DNA of 64,000 nucleotides from positions 92,772,199-92,836,198 of the forward strand of contig CM035438.1 of NCBI GenBank assembly GCA_020310875.1, given 5' to 3'. This DNA comes from Ceratopteris richardii. Taxonomy: Eukaryota > Streptophyta > Polypodiopsida > Polypodiales > Pteridaceae. How positions within the stretch are numbered: position 1 is the first letter of the stretch; the number at the start of each line of letters is the position of its first letter. Position numbers and translations under genes: made by a program. Below are positions 37,255 through 48,116 of this stretch, in pieces. Under the pieces are notes generated by a model, which ran no database searches, had not been told where the DNA came from, and was given only the letters and a program-made list of their open reading frames with translations.

Positions 37255-38287
37255 TGATGGAGAGTGTTAATCTCCAAAAGAACAACCTACTCTTGTGATT
37301 AGAGCACCTCTATACCAAGAGTAAGTCAAAACCTTCACTAAATTAGAGGTCCAATCTCCAAATTATCAAAATTGAGAAAATCTGTGAAAAGGATAAAACA
37401 CAGAAAAGTCTGCTGCACTATTTCTCCACATTGACCTATCAAACATGTAAAGTTTTTGATGAAACTTTGTATGAATCATCTCCTAGAGATTGCGCATCTC
37501 CTCCAAGTTGAATTACTTCAAAAACCTTAGTATAACTTGAGAAATTTACTTCACAAGTTACCTATGTCCAAATCTGTACTTCTGAGAAGTCGATTTGACA
37601 CCCCTAACTTCTTAACTTTGGTTCTCACAATGTCGAACCCGTTTTACAAAATGCTTCTAGCCATAAGTAGCTTATCTTTCAACTTAAAGATTAAGCCCTC
37701 ACTCATGCAAAACTTTAAACTGTGCTGGGAGAAATGATCAAAACAATCACTTCGAAATCTGCGCCTATTTTAGGAACCTGTGAACACACTTCACATATGA
37801 ATGTTCCTGCACTTAATTCTCTAAGCCTGATTGCAATTGGAAGCTAAAACTTTGTACAGAGGTCAAGCACCTTCCAACTTAGACTTGTACAAAAGCATTT
37901 CACGATTGATCTACTGTAGAAGGAGAACACGCAGAAACATCGGGCGCAAGATTTTCAATTACTCAGAAAAATTTACAACTGAGTGATGAGAGCTAACTCC
38001 ACTAACTTTTTCTCTATCTCATGACTTCTAACTTCCTCAATCTTGGCTTCTAACTATTGTCACATATGCTCTCATACATGCCCCGACTTTTCTCAAAGTA
38101 TTTATAGATAATTTGTACAAGATTCTTACTCAAACAAAGATCTAAGTCACCTATGACTATATTAATGTACATATGTGTACACTTCTCTTATCCTCTGAAT
38201 ATGTCTTTCTTCCAAGCTTCAATAGTTGATCCTTCCTTCACTCTTTAACCTTCCAAGCCTTCAATTGGTGATTGGTCTGCACCAACA
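37255..38287 (-). repeat. Copia-C LTR 3 (shared by units 2 and 3)
   Basis: 1033 bp; TATA box at 38099-38106. It appears identical to LTR 2 by eye. Carries the CTAGAG variant. Confidence 0.95.
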
Positions 38288-38295
38288 GCTCCCCC

Positions 38296-41200
38296 TCAAT
38301 CATCAATTGAGGTCTTCACTATCTTCTTTATACCTGCCATGTCTTTGAACCTTTGTAACTTTGGTCCATCCAAGCCTTTTGTAAGCATATCAGCTATCTG
38401 ATCTTTTGTTGAAGTATGGATTACTTCAATCTCTTTATCCATCACCTTCTCTCTTAGAAAGTGATACTGAATCTCAATGTGTTTGGTCCTGGCATGAAAA
38501 ACAGGATTAGCAGCTAAATACAATGAACTCATGTTATCTCCATATATAATTGGTACCCCATGCATAATGTCAAGACTCTTCATCAAGGTCTTGAGCCAAA
38601 TCACTTCCTTTGCAGCTTCAACCATGCCTTTATACTCAGCTTCTGTAGAAGACAAAGCAACTGTATGTTGCTTCTTAGAACACCATGAGATTAACTTATC
38701 TCCCACATAACACATGTATCCATAGGTTGATCTTCTATCATCTGGATTACCTGCCCAATCTGCATCACTATAAACTTTGATATTTGTATCTGAGGTAAAC
38801 CCATAATACAAACCTTCATTGAGTGTACCCTTAATGTACCTCAACACCCTTTGTCCTGCAATCCAATGTTCTTTCCTTGGGCAATGCATAAATTGAGACA
38901 AAACCCCTACTGCATATGATAAATCAGGTCTAGTTAGAGTAGCATAGATAAGACTACCAACCAAACTCTGATATTGTCTCATGTCCTTGAATTCTTCACC
39001 TCCATACTTACTCAATTTGTGATTCACCTCCATTGGTGTAGGTGCTACCCTGCAATCATCCATTTTAAACTTGATTAACAAGTTCTTCAAATACCTTTCT
39101 TGGGTCACAAATACTCCATGTTGAGTATATGTAATCTCCATGCCCAAGAAGTATGATAAGTCTCCCAAGTCACTTATCTTGAACTCCTTTTCCATTTGCC
39201 TCTTAAGCTTTTGTATTCCTTCTTCATCTGTACCTGTAAGAATTATATCATCAACATATATGCACATGTATATGAAACCATTTTCACTTGCCTTGACAAG
39301 CAAGCTACTATCTGCTTTAGACACCTGAAAACCAAGTACTTTTAGGAACTTCACAAGTCTATAGTTCCATGCCCTTGGGGCCTGCTTCAAGCCATACAAA
39401 GCTCTCTTGAGCTTGCACACATGATCTGGATACCTTTTATCTCTGAACCCTTGAGGTTGCTCCATGAATACATCATCTGAAATGTAACCATTCAAAAAAG
39501 CATTTTTCACATCAAGTTGACATAGCTTCCAACCTTTACATGCAGCAATAGCAATAAGTGTCCTTATGGTTGTCATCTTTGCCACAGGACTATAGGTCTC
39601 ATCATAATCAATACCATATGTTTGAGCAAAGCCTTTGACAACAAGTCTAGCTTTGTATCTAGACACACTTCCATCTGCAAACCTTTTTGTCTTGTAGACC
39701 CACTTGCATCCAATAATCTTCTGACTATTTGGTTTAGGAACTAAATCCCAAGTTTGATTCTCCAATAGTGCATCATATTCCTCCTGCATAGCATTCTCCC
39801 ATTTGTCCTTACCTTTTGCCTTTTCATATGTAGAAGGGTCTTCATCTGTATTCACCATATAAGCATAATCTTTTGTGGCTAGAAATGAAGTATCATAACT
39901 ATACCTTGTAGGTTGCCACCTATTTCTTGTTGACCTTCTGAGTTCTCCACTCCTTGAGGTTTCTGGCTCTTCACATTCAGGATCAAATCTTGGTGTCTCT
40001 TCCACTTCAACCTGCACTTCATTATTCTCTTGCTCATCAAATATTTGAACTTTTGATTTACCTTTTCTTTGACTCACTTCTTCTTCATCACCTGTATTGA
40101 TATTGATTGTACCTGCATACCAAGTGCTTTGTTCATCAAATGTAACATCCTTAGAAACCATAAATTGCTTTGTTGATGGACTCCACAATCTATAGCCCAT
40201 CTGCTTATCATCATAGCCAATGAAAACATACTTTTCAGCTTTAGGCTCCAACTTGTGCCTTAATTGTGATGGTACATATGCATATGCCACACACCCAAAA
40301 ACTCTGCAATGATCCAAGGTAGGTCTTTTACCCCACCAAGCCTCATATGATGTCATACCCTGCAAGGCTTTACATGGTAGCCTATTGACCAAATAAGTGG
40401 CTGTATTTACAGCTTCAGCCCACAAATAATTAGGGCAATTTTTCTCCTTCATCATGGATCTTGCAAACTCAACAATTGTTCTATTTCTCCTTTCTGCAAC
40501 ACCATTTTGTTGAGGAGAGTACCTGCAAGTAACTTCCCTTTTTATACCTGTATTCCATAAGTAATCACTGAACTCATTTGAGAAATACTCTCCCCCTCCA
40601 TCTGACCTTAGTCTTTTCAACTTATGACCTGTAATTCTTTCTGCATATGCATGATAGTGTTTAAATGTATTAAACACTTCTGACTTATCTTTGATCACAT
40701 AGATAGTGATCCACCTAGTAGCATCATCAACATAAATCACATAATACCTTGATCCATTTATACTGAAATCTTTTGATGGTCCCCACACATCTGTGTGTAC
40801 CAACTCAAGCTTCTCTGAGTACATAAAACCATGCTTGGAATAGGAATGTTTATGAGCCTTACCTAATTGACATGCCTCACATTTGTATGTCATATGTTGA
40901 CCTGCAACATTAGGCAATCCAAGCACTGAACCATTGTTAACCATATCTTTAATACCTCTTTCATTGAAATGTCCAAGCCTCTTGTGCCAAAGATCTAACT
41001 CAGAGATCTTATGACCTCCATATGTGAACATAGCATGACCAATGTTGCCTTGAATCTTCAATGTAAATAATCTTCCTTCCTTTTTCCCTGAAACAATCTG
41101 TTTATACCCTTGGCTAGGGTCTTCCACATATACTCCATCATTAGTGAACCTTACTTCATATCCCTTTTCAACAATTTGACCTACACTTATCAAATTCTTA

Positions 41201-42462
41201 GGGATTGTAGGAACATACAAAACCTTACTCAATAAGGTGCTTCCATCCTTGGCCTTCACTGATCCAATTGACTTCACATTGTGCTTTGTGTTGTCACCTG
41301 TTTGAACAACATGATTAAAAACTTTACTTTCCAAATCAGTCATCAAAGATATGTTACCACTCAGGTGATTGCTACACCCTGAGTCAATGTAGAAGACTCT
41401 TTGATCTTCACTCTGCCTTTCACAAGTTGCATTCATTATCAATGTTGAATCTTCCTTTTGATCTGAAGCATAATTGTAGTAGGTGTTGTTGTATTGTTGA
41501 CTTTGGAATCCTCTACCTGCATTTCTTCCAAAGTAATTCCTTCCACCTCTACCTCTGTAATTACCTCTTTGATTTCTGCCACCTCTTCCTCTTGAATTAT
41601 AATTTTGATTGTATCCACCATTATTCTGATTATTATGCCAACAATCATTAGCTAAGTGATTTGTCTTACCACAAATCCAGCAAGCTTTGCCTCCATCTTT
41701 GTTGTTCCTGCCTCTTCCTCTACCTTTGCCACCTCCTCTTCCTCTTAGGAAGTTGGCTTGAGTAGTTGTTCCTTCATCTTCACCTGCTTGTTGTTTTCCT
41801 TTGCTATTCTTCTTCTTGTCCTTTGAGTACATTGCATGTCCTGTACTCTTGTCACCATCTCCTTTAACATCCTGCTCAAATGTTAGCATATGACCTAACA
41901 ATTGATTTAAATCAGGAGTGAAATGGTCAAGTGATAGTTCTGTAGACAAAATAAATGGCTTCCATTTGTCATCACCTCTCAACCCTGTAAGGATTTGCCT
42001 TACCAATTTATCCTCCTCAATGTCTTCATCAACAGCTCCTAAAGCATCTGCAATATCTTTCATCCTTGTTACATAGTCTGAGATGGATTGAGAGGCCTTC
42101 TTCTTGAAGGTAGTAAACTCTGCCCATAAGGATGCCTTCCTTGACTTTGTAGTGTTCTGGAAATGCTCCTCCAAAGCATTCCATATGTCAGTTGCACTTT
42201 CAAGACCTCTAATATGAGGTAACAAGTAATCATTGACTCCCATATAGATAATGCTCCTAGCTTGAGCATCTTTCTTCATCCAATTTTTCAGATCTGCTAA
42301 CTCTTCCCTAGTTGGAACACTAGGATCTCTGAACTCTGGCTTCTCTTCTTCTCCTGTGATGTAACCAATTAAATCTTTGCTCATAAGATGAGCTTCCATC
42401 CTCATTGACCATGCAAGATAGTTTTCCCTATCCAACTTCTCTATCTGTAGAGCATCTCCCAT
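38296..42462 (-). CDS. Copia-C unit 3 gag-pol polyprotein, open (1388 residues)
   Basis: One uninterrupted frame starting MGDALQIEKLDREN. Residues 1-220 are a UBN2-type gag. A CCHC zinc knuckle CWICGKTNHLANDC is at 261-274 within RG-rich tails. Protease has FYIDSGCSNHL (catalytic D360). Integrase has a zinc-binding H493/H498/C528/C531 set and a catalytic triad D558, D621, E657 with D(35)E spacing. Reverse transcriptase has LDVKNAFLNG and YVDD at 1069-1072. RNase H has YSDADWAGN, STEAEY and GDN. Integrase before RT defines Ty1/copia. There is no envelope-like gene. A single frame means gag and pol would come from one product cleaved by the protease, as is usual in many copia elements. The unit looks whole. 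Confidence 0.95.
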   Translation of the reverse strand: MGDALQIEKLDRENYLAWSMRMEAHLMSKDLIGYITGEEEKPEFRDPSVPTREELADLKNWMKKDAQARSIIYMGVNDYLLPHIRGLESATDIWNALEEHFQNTTKSRKASLWAEFTTFKKKASQSISDYVTRMKDIADALGAVDEDIEEDKLVRQILTGLRGDDKWKPFILSTELSLDHFTPDLNQLLGHMLTFEQDVKGDGDKSTGHAMYSKDKKKNSKGKQQAGEDEGTTTQANFLRGRGGGKGRGRGRNNKDGGKACWICGKTNHLANDCWHNNQNNGGYNQNYNSRGRGGRNQRGNYRGRGGRNYFGRNAGRGFQSQQYNNTYYNYASDQKEDSTLIMNATCERQSEDQRVFYIDSGCSNHLSGNISLMTDLESKVFNHVVQTGDNTKHNVKSIGSVKAKDGSTLLSKVLYVPTIPKNLISVGQIVEKGYEVRFTNDGVYVEDPSQGYKQIVSGKKEGRLFTLKIQGNIGHAMFTYGGHKISELDLWHKRLGHFNERGIKDMVNNGSVLGLPNVAGQHMTYKCEACQLGKAHKHSYSKHGFMYSEKLELVHTDVWGPSKDFSINGSRYYVIYVDDATRWITIYVIKDKSEVFNTFKHYHAYAERITGHKLKRLRSDGGGEYFSNEFSDYLWNTGIKREVTCRYSPQQNGVAERRNRTIVEFARSMMKEKNCPNYLWAEAVNTATYLVNRLPCKALQGMTSYEAWWGKRPTLDHCRVFGCVAYAYVPSQLRHKLEPKAEKYVFIGYDDKQMGYRLWSPSTKQFMVSKDVTFDEQSTWYAGTININTGDEEEVSQRKGKSKVQIFDEQENNEVQVEVEETPRFDPECEEPETSRSGELRRSTRNRWQPTRYSYDTSFLATKDYAYMVNTDEDPSTYEKAKGKDKWENAMQEEYDALLENQTWDLVPKPNSQKIIGCKWVYKTKRFADGSVSRYKARLVVKGFAQTYGIDYDETYSPVAKMTTIRTLIAIAACKGWKLCQLDVKNAFLNGYISDDVFMEQPQGFRDKRYPDHVCKLKRALYGLKQAPRAWNYRLVKFLKVLGFQVSKADSSLLVKASENGFIYMCIYVDDIILTGTDEEGIQKLKRQMEKEFKISDLGDLSYFLGMEITYTQHGVFVTQERYLKNLLIKFKMDDCRVAPTPMEVNHKLSKYGGEEFKDMRQYQSLVGSLIYATLTRPDLSYAVGVLSQFMHCPRKEHWIAGQRVLRYIKGTLNEGLYYGFTSDTNIKVYSDADWAGNPDDRRSTYGYMCYVGDKLISWCSKKQHTVALSSTEAEYKGMVEAAKEVIWLKTLMKSLDIMHGVPIIYGDNMSSLYLAANPVFHARTKHIEIQYHFLREKVMDKEIEVIHTSTKDQIADMLTKGLDGPKLQRFKDMAGIKKIVKTSIDD

Positions 42463-42685
42463 CTTGTATCCACCTGTGTATTGAAATCTTCAAGCTTTAC
42501 AAACAATGTATGTACCTTTACTTTGAATTAGACTCCTTTTGCCCTTCTTGATGTCGAGTAGTCTTCTCCTCAGGCTTTTGACTCCAAGCTTTCACTTCTT
42601 AGTTCTTCAAATGTTGAACTTCTTGAATCTGCAGCAGTCGGGACCTTCCTTTCCTTGATTTTGATGTCTCCTGCTCTGATACCAC

Positions 42686-43718
42686 TGATGGAGAGTGTTA
42701 ATCTCCAAAAGAACAACCTACTCTTGTGATTAGAGCACCTCTATACCAAGAGTAAGTCAAAACCTTCACTAAATTAGAGGTCCAATCTCCAAATTATCAA
42801 AATTGAGAAAATCTGTGAAAAGGATAAAACACAGAAAAGTCTGCTGCACTATTTCTCCACACTGACCTATCAAACATGTAAAGTTTTTGATGAAACTTTG
42901 TATGAATCATCTCCTAAAGATTGCGCATCTCCTCCAAGTTGAATTACTTCAAAAACCTTAGTATAACTTGAGAAATTTACTTCACAAGTTACCTATGTCC
43001 AAATCTGTACTTCTGAGAAGTCGATTTGACACCCCTAACTTCTTAACTTTGGTTCTCACAATGTCGAACCCGTTTTACAAAATGCTTCTAGCCATAAGTA
43101 GCTTATCTTTCAACTTAAAGATTAAGCCCTCACTCATGCAAAACTTTAAACTGTGCTGGGAGAAATGATCAAAACAATCACTTCGAAATCTGCGCCTATT
43201 TTAGGAACTTGTGAACACACTTCACATATGAATGTTCCTGCACTTAATTCTCTAAGCCTGATTGCAATTGGAAGCTAAAACTTTGTACAGAGGTCAAGCA
43301 CCTTCCAACTTAGACTTGTACAAAAGCATTTCACGATTGATCTACTGTAGAAGGAGAACACGCAGAAACATCGGGCGCAAGATTTTCAATTACTCAGAAA
43401 AATTTACAACTGAGTGATGAGAGCTAACTCCACTAACTTTTTCTCTATCTCATGACTTCTAACTTCCTCAATCTTGGCTTCTAACTATTGTCACATATGC
43501 TCTCATACATGCCCCGACTTTTCTCAAAGTATTTATAGATAATTTGTACAAGATTCTTACTCAAACAAAGATCTAAGTCACCTATGACTATATTAATGTA
43601 CATATGTGTACACTTCTCTTATCCTCTGAATATGTCTTTCTTCCAAGCTTCAATAGTTGATCCTTCCTTCACTCTTTAACCTTCCAAGCCTTCAATTGGT
43701 GATTGGTCTGCACCAACA
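42686..43718 (-). repeat. Copia-C LTR 4 (shared by units 3 and 4)
   Basis: 1033 bp; TATA box at 43530-43537. It has CTAAAG where LTRs 1-3 have CTAGAG, plus two private bases (near 42862 and 43209). Confidence 0.95.
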
Positions 43719-43726
43719 GCTCCCCC

Positions 43727-46700
43727 TCAATCATCAATTGAGGTCTTCACTATCTTCTTTATACCTGCCATGTCTTTGAACCTTTGTAACTTTGGTCCAT
43801 CCAAGCCTTTTGTAAGCATATCAGCTATCTGATCTTTTGTTGAAGTATGGATTACTTCAATCTCTTTATCCATCACCTTCTCTCTTAGAAAGTGATACTG
43901 AATCTCAATGTGTTTGGTCCTGGCATGAAAAACAGGATTAGCAGCTAAATACAATGAACTCATGTTATCTCCATATATAATTGGTACCCCATGCATAATG
44001 TCAAGACTCTTCATCAAGGTCTTGAGCCAAATCACTTCCTTTGCAGCTTCAACCATGCCTTTATACTCAGCTTCTGTAGAAGACAAAGCAACTGTATGTT
44101 GCTTCTTAGAACACCATGAGATTAACTTATCTCCCACATAACACATGTATCCATAGGTTGATCTTCTATCATCTGGATTACCTGCCCAATCTGCATCACT
44201 ATAAACTTTGATATTTGTATCTGAGGTAAACCAATAATACAAACCTTCATTGAGTGTACCCTTAATGTACCTCAACACCCTTTGTCCTGCAATCCAATGT
44301 TCTTTCCTTGGGCAATGCATAAATTGAGACAAAACCCCTACTGCATATGATAAATCAGGTCTAGTTAGAGTAGCATAGATAAGACTACCAACCAAACTCT
44401 GATATTGTCTCATGTCCTTGAATTCTTCACCTCCATACTTACTCAATTTGTGATTCACCTCCATTGGTGTAGGTGCTACCCTGCAATCATCCATTTTAAA
44501 CTTGATTAACAAGTTCTTCAAATACCTTTCTTGGGTCACAAATACTCCATGTTGAGTATATGTAATCTCCATGCCCAAGAAGTATGATAAGTCTCCCAAG
44601 TCACTTATCTTGAACTCCTTTTCCATTTGCCTCTTAAGCTTTTGTATTCCTTCTTCATCTGTACCTGTAAGAATTATATCATCAACATATATGCACATGT
44701 ATATGAAACCATTTTCACTTGCCTTGACAAGCAAGCTACTATCTGCTTTAGACACCTGAAAACCAAGTACTTTTAGGAACTTCACAAGTCTATAGTTCCA
44801 TGCCCTTGGGGCCTGCTTCAAGCCATACAAAGCTCTCTTGAGCTTGCACACATGATCTGGATACCTTTTATCTCTGAACCCTTGAGGTTGCTCCATGAAT
44901 ACATCATCTGAAATGTAACCATTCAAAAAAGCATTTTTCACATCAAGTTGACATAGCTTCCAACCTTTACATGCAGCAATAGCAATAAGTGTCCTTATGG
45001 TTGTCATCTTTGCCACAGGACTATAGGTCTCATCATAATCAATACCATATGTTTGAGCAAAGCCTTTGACAACAAGTCTAGCTTTGTATCTAGACACACT
45101 TCCATCTGCAAACCTTTTTGTCTTGTAGACCCACTTGCATCCAATAATCTTCTGACTATTTGGTTTAGGAACTAAATCCCAAGTTTGATTCTCCAATAGT
45201 GCATCATATTCCTCCTGCATAGCATTCTCCCATTTGTCCTTACCTTTTGCCTTTTCATATGTAGAAGGGTCTTCATCTGTATTCACCATATAAGCATAAT
45301 CTTTTGTGGCTAGAAATGAAGTATCATAACTATACCTTGTAGGTTGCCACCTATTTCTTGTTGACCTTCTGAGTTCTCCACTCCTTGAGGTTTCTGGCTC
45401 TTCACATTCAGGATCAAATCTTGGTGTCTCTTCCACTTCAACCTGCACTTCATTATTCTCTTGCTCATCAAATATTTGAACTTTTGATTTACCTTTTCTT
45501 TGACTCACTTCTTCTTCATCACCTGTATTGATATTGATTGTACCTGCATACCAAGTGCTTTGTTCATCAAATGTAACATCCTTAGAAACCATAAATTGCT
45601 TTGTTGATGGACTCCACAATCTATAGCCCATCTGCTTATCATCATAGCCAATGAAAACATACTTTTCAGCTTTAGGCTCCAACTTGTGCCTTAATTGTGA
45701 TGGTACATATGCATATGCCACACACCCAAAAACTCTGCAATGATCCAAGGTAGGTCTTTTACCCCACCAAGCCTCATATGATGTCATACCCTGCAAGGCT
45801 TTACATGGTAGCCTATTGACCAAATAAGTGGCTGTATTTACAGCTTCAGCCCACAAATAATTAGGGCAATTTTTCTCCTTCATCATGGATCTTGCAAACT
45901 CCACAATTGTTCTATTTCTCCTTTCTGCAACACCATTTTGTTGAGGAGAGTACCTGCAAGTAACTTCCCTTTTTATACCTGCATTCCATAAGTAATCACT
46001 GAACTCATTTGAGAAATACTCTCCCCCTCCATCTGACCTTAGTCTTTTCAACTTATGACCTGTAATTCTTTCTGCATATGCATGATAGTGTTTAAATGTA
46101 TTAAACACTTCTGACTTATCTTTGATCACATAGATAGTGATCCACCTAGTAGCATCATCAACATAAATCACATAATACCTTGATCCATTTATACTGAAAT
46201 CTTTTGATGGTCCCCACACATCTGTGTGTACCAACTCAAGCTTCTCTGAGTACATAAAACCATGCTTGGAATAGGAATGTTTATGAGCCTTACCTAATTG
46301 ACATGCCTCACATTTGTATGTCATATGTTGACCTGCAACATTAGGCAATCCAAGCACTGAACCATTGTTAACCATATCTTTAATACCTCTTTCATTGAAA
46401 TGTCCAAGCCTCTTGTGCCAAAGATCTAACTCAGAGATCTTATGACCTCCATATGTGAACATAGCATGACCAATGTTGCCTTGAATCTTCAATGTAAATA
46501 ATCTTCCTTCCTTTTTCCCTGAAACAATCTGTTTATACCCTTGGCTAGGGTCTTCCACATATACTCCATCATTAGTGAACCTTACTTCATATCCCTTTTC
46601 AACAATTTGACCTACACTTATCAAATTCTTAGGGATTGTAGGAACATACAAAACCTTACTCAATAAGGTGCTTCCATCCTTGGCCTTCACTGATCCAATT

Positions 46701-47893
46701 GACTTCACATTGTGCTTTGTGTTGTCACCTGTTTGAACAACATGATTAAAAACTTTACTTTCCAAATCAGTCATCAAAGATATGTTACCACTCAGGTGAT
46801 TGCTACACCCTGAGTCAATGTAGAAGACTCTTTGATCTTCACTCTGCCTTTCACAAGTTGCATTCATTATCAATGTTGAATCTTCCTTTTGATCTGAAGC
46901 ATAATTGTAGTAGGTGTTGTTGTATTGTTGACTTTGGAATCCTCTACCTGCATTTCTTCCAAAGTAATTCCTTCCACCTCTACCTCTGTAATTACCTCTT
47001 TGATTTCTGCCACCTCTTCCTCTTGAATTATAATTTTGATTGTATCCACCATTATTCTGATTATTATGCCAACAATCATTAGCTAAGTGATTTGTCTTAC
47101 CACAAATCCAGCAAGCTTTGCCTCCATCTTTGTTGTTCCTGCCTCTTCCTCTACCTTTGCCACCTCCTCTTCCTCTTAGGAAGTTGGCTTGAGTAGTTGT
47201 TCCTTCATCTTCACCTGCTTGTTGTTTTCCTTTGCTATTCTTCTTCTTGTCCTTTGAGTACATTGCATGTCCTGTACTCTTGTCACCATCTCCTTTAACA
47301 TCCTGCTCAAATGTTAGCATATGACCTAACAATTGATTTAAATCAGGAGTGAAATGGTCAAGTGATAGTTCTGTAGACAAAATAAATGGCTTCCATTTGT
47401 CATCACCTCTCAACCCTGTAAGGATTTGCCTTACCAATTTATCCTCCTCAATGTCTTCATCAACAGCTCCTAAAGCATCTGCAATATCTTTCATCCTTGT
47501 TACATAGTCTGAGATGGATTGAGAGGCCTTCTTCTTGAAGGTAGTAAACTCTGCCCATAAGGATGCCTTCCTTGACTTTGTAGTGTTCTGGAAATGCTCC
47601 TCCAAAGCATTCCATATGTCAGTTGCACTTTCAAGACCTCTAATATGAGGTAACAAGTAATCATTGACTCCCATATAGATAATGCTCCTAGCTTGAGCAT
47701 CTTTCTTCATCCAATTTTTCAGATCTGCTAACTCTTCCCTAGTTGGAACACTAGGATCTCTGAACTCTGGCTTCTCTTCTTCTCCTGTGATGTAACCAAT
47801 TAAATCTTTGCTCATAAGATGAGCTTCCATCCTCATTGACCATGCAAGATAGTTTTCCCTATCCAATTTCTCTATCTGTAGAGCATCTCCCAT
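43727..47893 (-). CDS. Copia-C unit 4 gag-pol polyprotein, open (1388 residues)
   Basis: Second uninterrupted 1388-residue frame, with the same domain order and catalytic motifs as unit 3. It differs from unit 3 at only a couple of residues, one in the integrase region and one in the RNase H region. The unit looks whole, with a primer site at 48104-48116 and a polypurine tract at 43719-43730 on the minus strand. Confidence 0.95.
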   Translation of the reverse strand: MGDALQIEKLDRENYLAWSMRMEAHLMSKDLIGYITGEEEKPEFRDPSVPTREELADLKNWMKKDAQARSIIYMGVNDYLLPHIRGLESATDIWNALEEHFQNTTKSRKASLWAEFTTFKKKASQSISDYVTRMKDIADALGAVDEDIEEDKLVRQILTGLRGDDKWKPFILSTELSLDHFTPDLNQLLGHMLTFEQDVKGDGDKSTGHAMYSKDKKKNSKGKQQAGEDEGTTTQANFLRGRGGGKGRGRGRNNKDGGKACWICGKTNHLANDCWHNNQNNGGYNQNYNSRGRGGRNQRGNYRGRGGRNYFGRNAGRGFQSQQYNNTYYNYASDQKEDSTLIMNATCERQSEDQRVFYIDSGCSNHLSGNISLMTDLESKVFNHVVQTGDNTKHNVKSIGSVKAKDGSTLLSKVLYVPTIPKNLISVGQIVEKGYEVRFTNDGVYVEDPSQGYKQIVSGKKEGRLFTLKIQGNIGHAMFTYGGHKISELDLWHKRLGHFNERGIKDMVNNGSVLGLPNVAGQHMTYKCEACQLGKAHKHSYSKHGFMYSEKLELVHTDVWGPSKDFSINGSRYYVIYVDDATRWITIYVIKDKSEVFNTFKHYHAYAERITGHKLKRLRSDGGGEYFSNEFSDYLWNAGIKREVTCRYSPQQNGVAERRNRTIVEFARSMMKEKNCPNYLWAEAVNTATYLVNRLPCKALQGMTSYEAWWGKRPTLDHCRVFGCVAYAYVPSQLRHKLEPKAEKYVFIGYDDKQMGYRLWSPSTKQFMVSKDVTFDEQSTWYAGTININTGDEEEVSQRKGKSKVQIFDEQENNEVQVEVEETPRFDPECEEPETSRSGELRRSTRNRWQPTRYSYDTSFLATKDYAYMVNTDEDPSTYEKAKGKDKWENAMQEEYDALLENQTWDLVPKPNSQKIIGCKWVYKTKRFADGSVSRYKARLVVKGFAQTYGIDYDETYSPVAKMTTIRTLIAIAACKGWKLCQLDVKNAFLNGYISDDVFMEQPQGFRDKRYPDHVCKLKRALYGLKQAPRAWNYRLVKFLKVLGFQVSKADSSLLVKASENGFIYMCIYVDDIILTGTDEEGIQKLKRQMEKEFKISDLGDLSYFLGMEITYTQHGVFVTQERYLKNLLIKFKMDDCRVAPTPMEVNHKLSKYGGEEFKDMRQYQSLVGSLIYATLTRPDLSYAVGVLSQFMHCPRKEHWIAGQRVLRYIKGTLNEGLYYWFTSDTNIKVYSDADWAGNPDDRRSTYGYMCYVGDKLISWCSKKQHTVALSSTEAEYKGMVEAAKEVIWLKTLMKSLDIMHGVPIIYGDNMSSLYLAANPVFHARTKHIEIQYHFLREKVMDKEIEVIHTSTKDQIADMLTKGLDGPKLQRFKDMAGIKKIVKTSIDD

Positions 47894-48116
47894 CTTGTAT
47901 CCACCTGTGTATTGAAATCTTCAAGCTTTACAAACAATGTATGTACCTTTACTTTGAATTAGACTCCTTTTGCCTTTCTTGATGTCGAGTAGTCTTCTCC
48001 TCAGGCTTTTGACTCCAAGCTTTCACTTCTTAGTTCTTCAAATGTTGAACTTCTTGAATCTGCAGCAGTCGGGACCTTCCTTTCCTTGATTTTGATGTCT
48101 CCTGCTCTGATACCAC

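Noticed and set aside
27436-47893. An envelope-like gene in Copia-C (Sirevirus-type)
   Set aside because: The polypurine tract follows the RNase H end within a few bases; there is no room for an extra gene.
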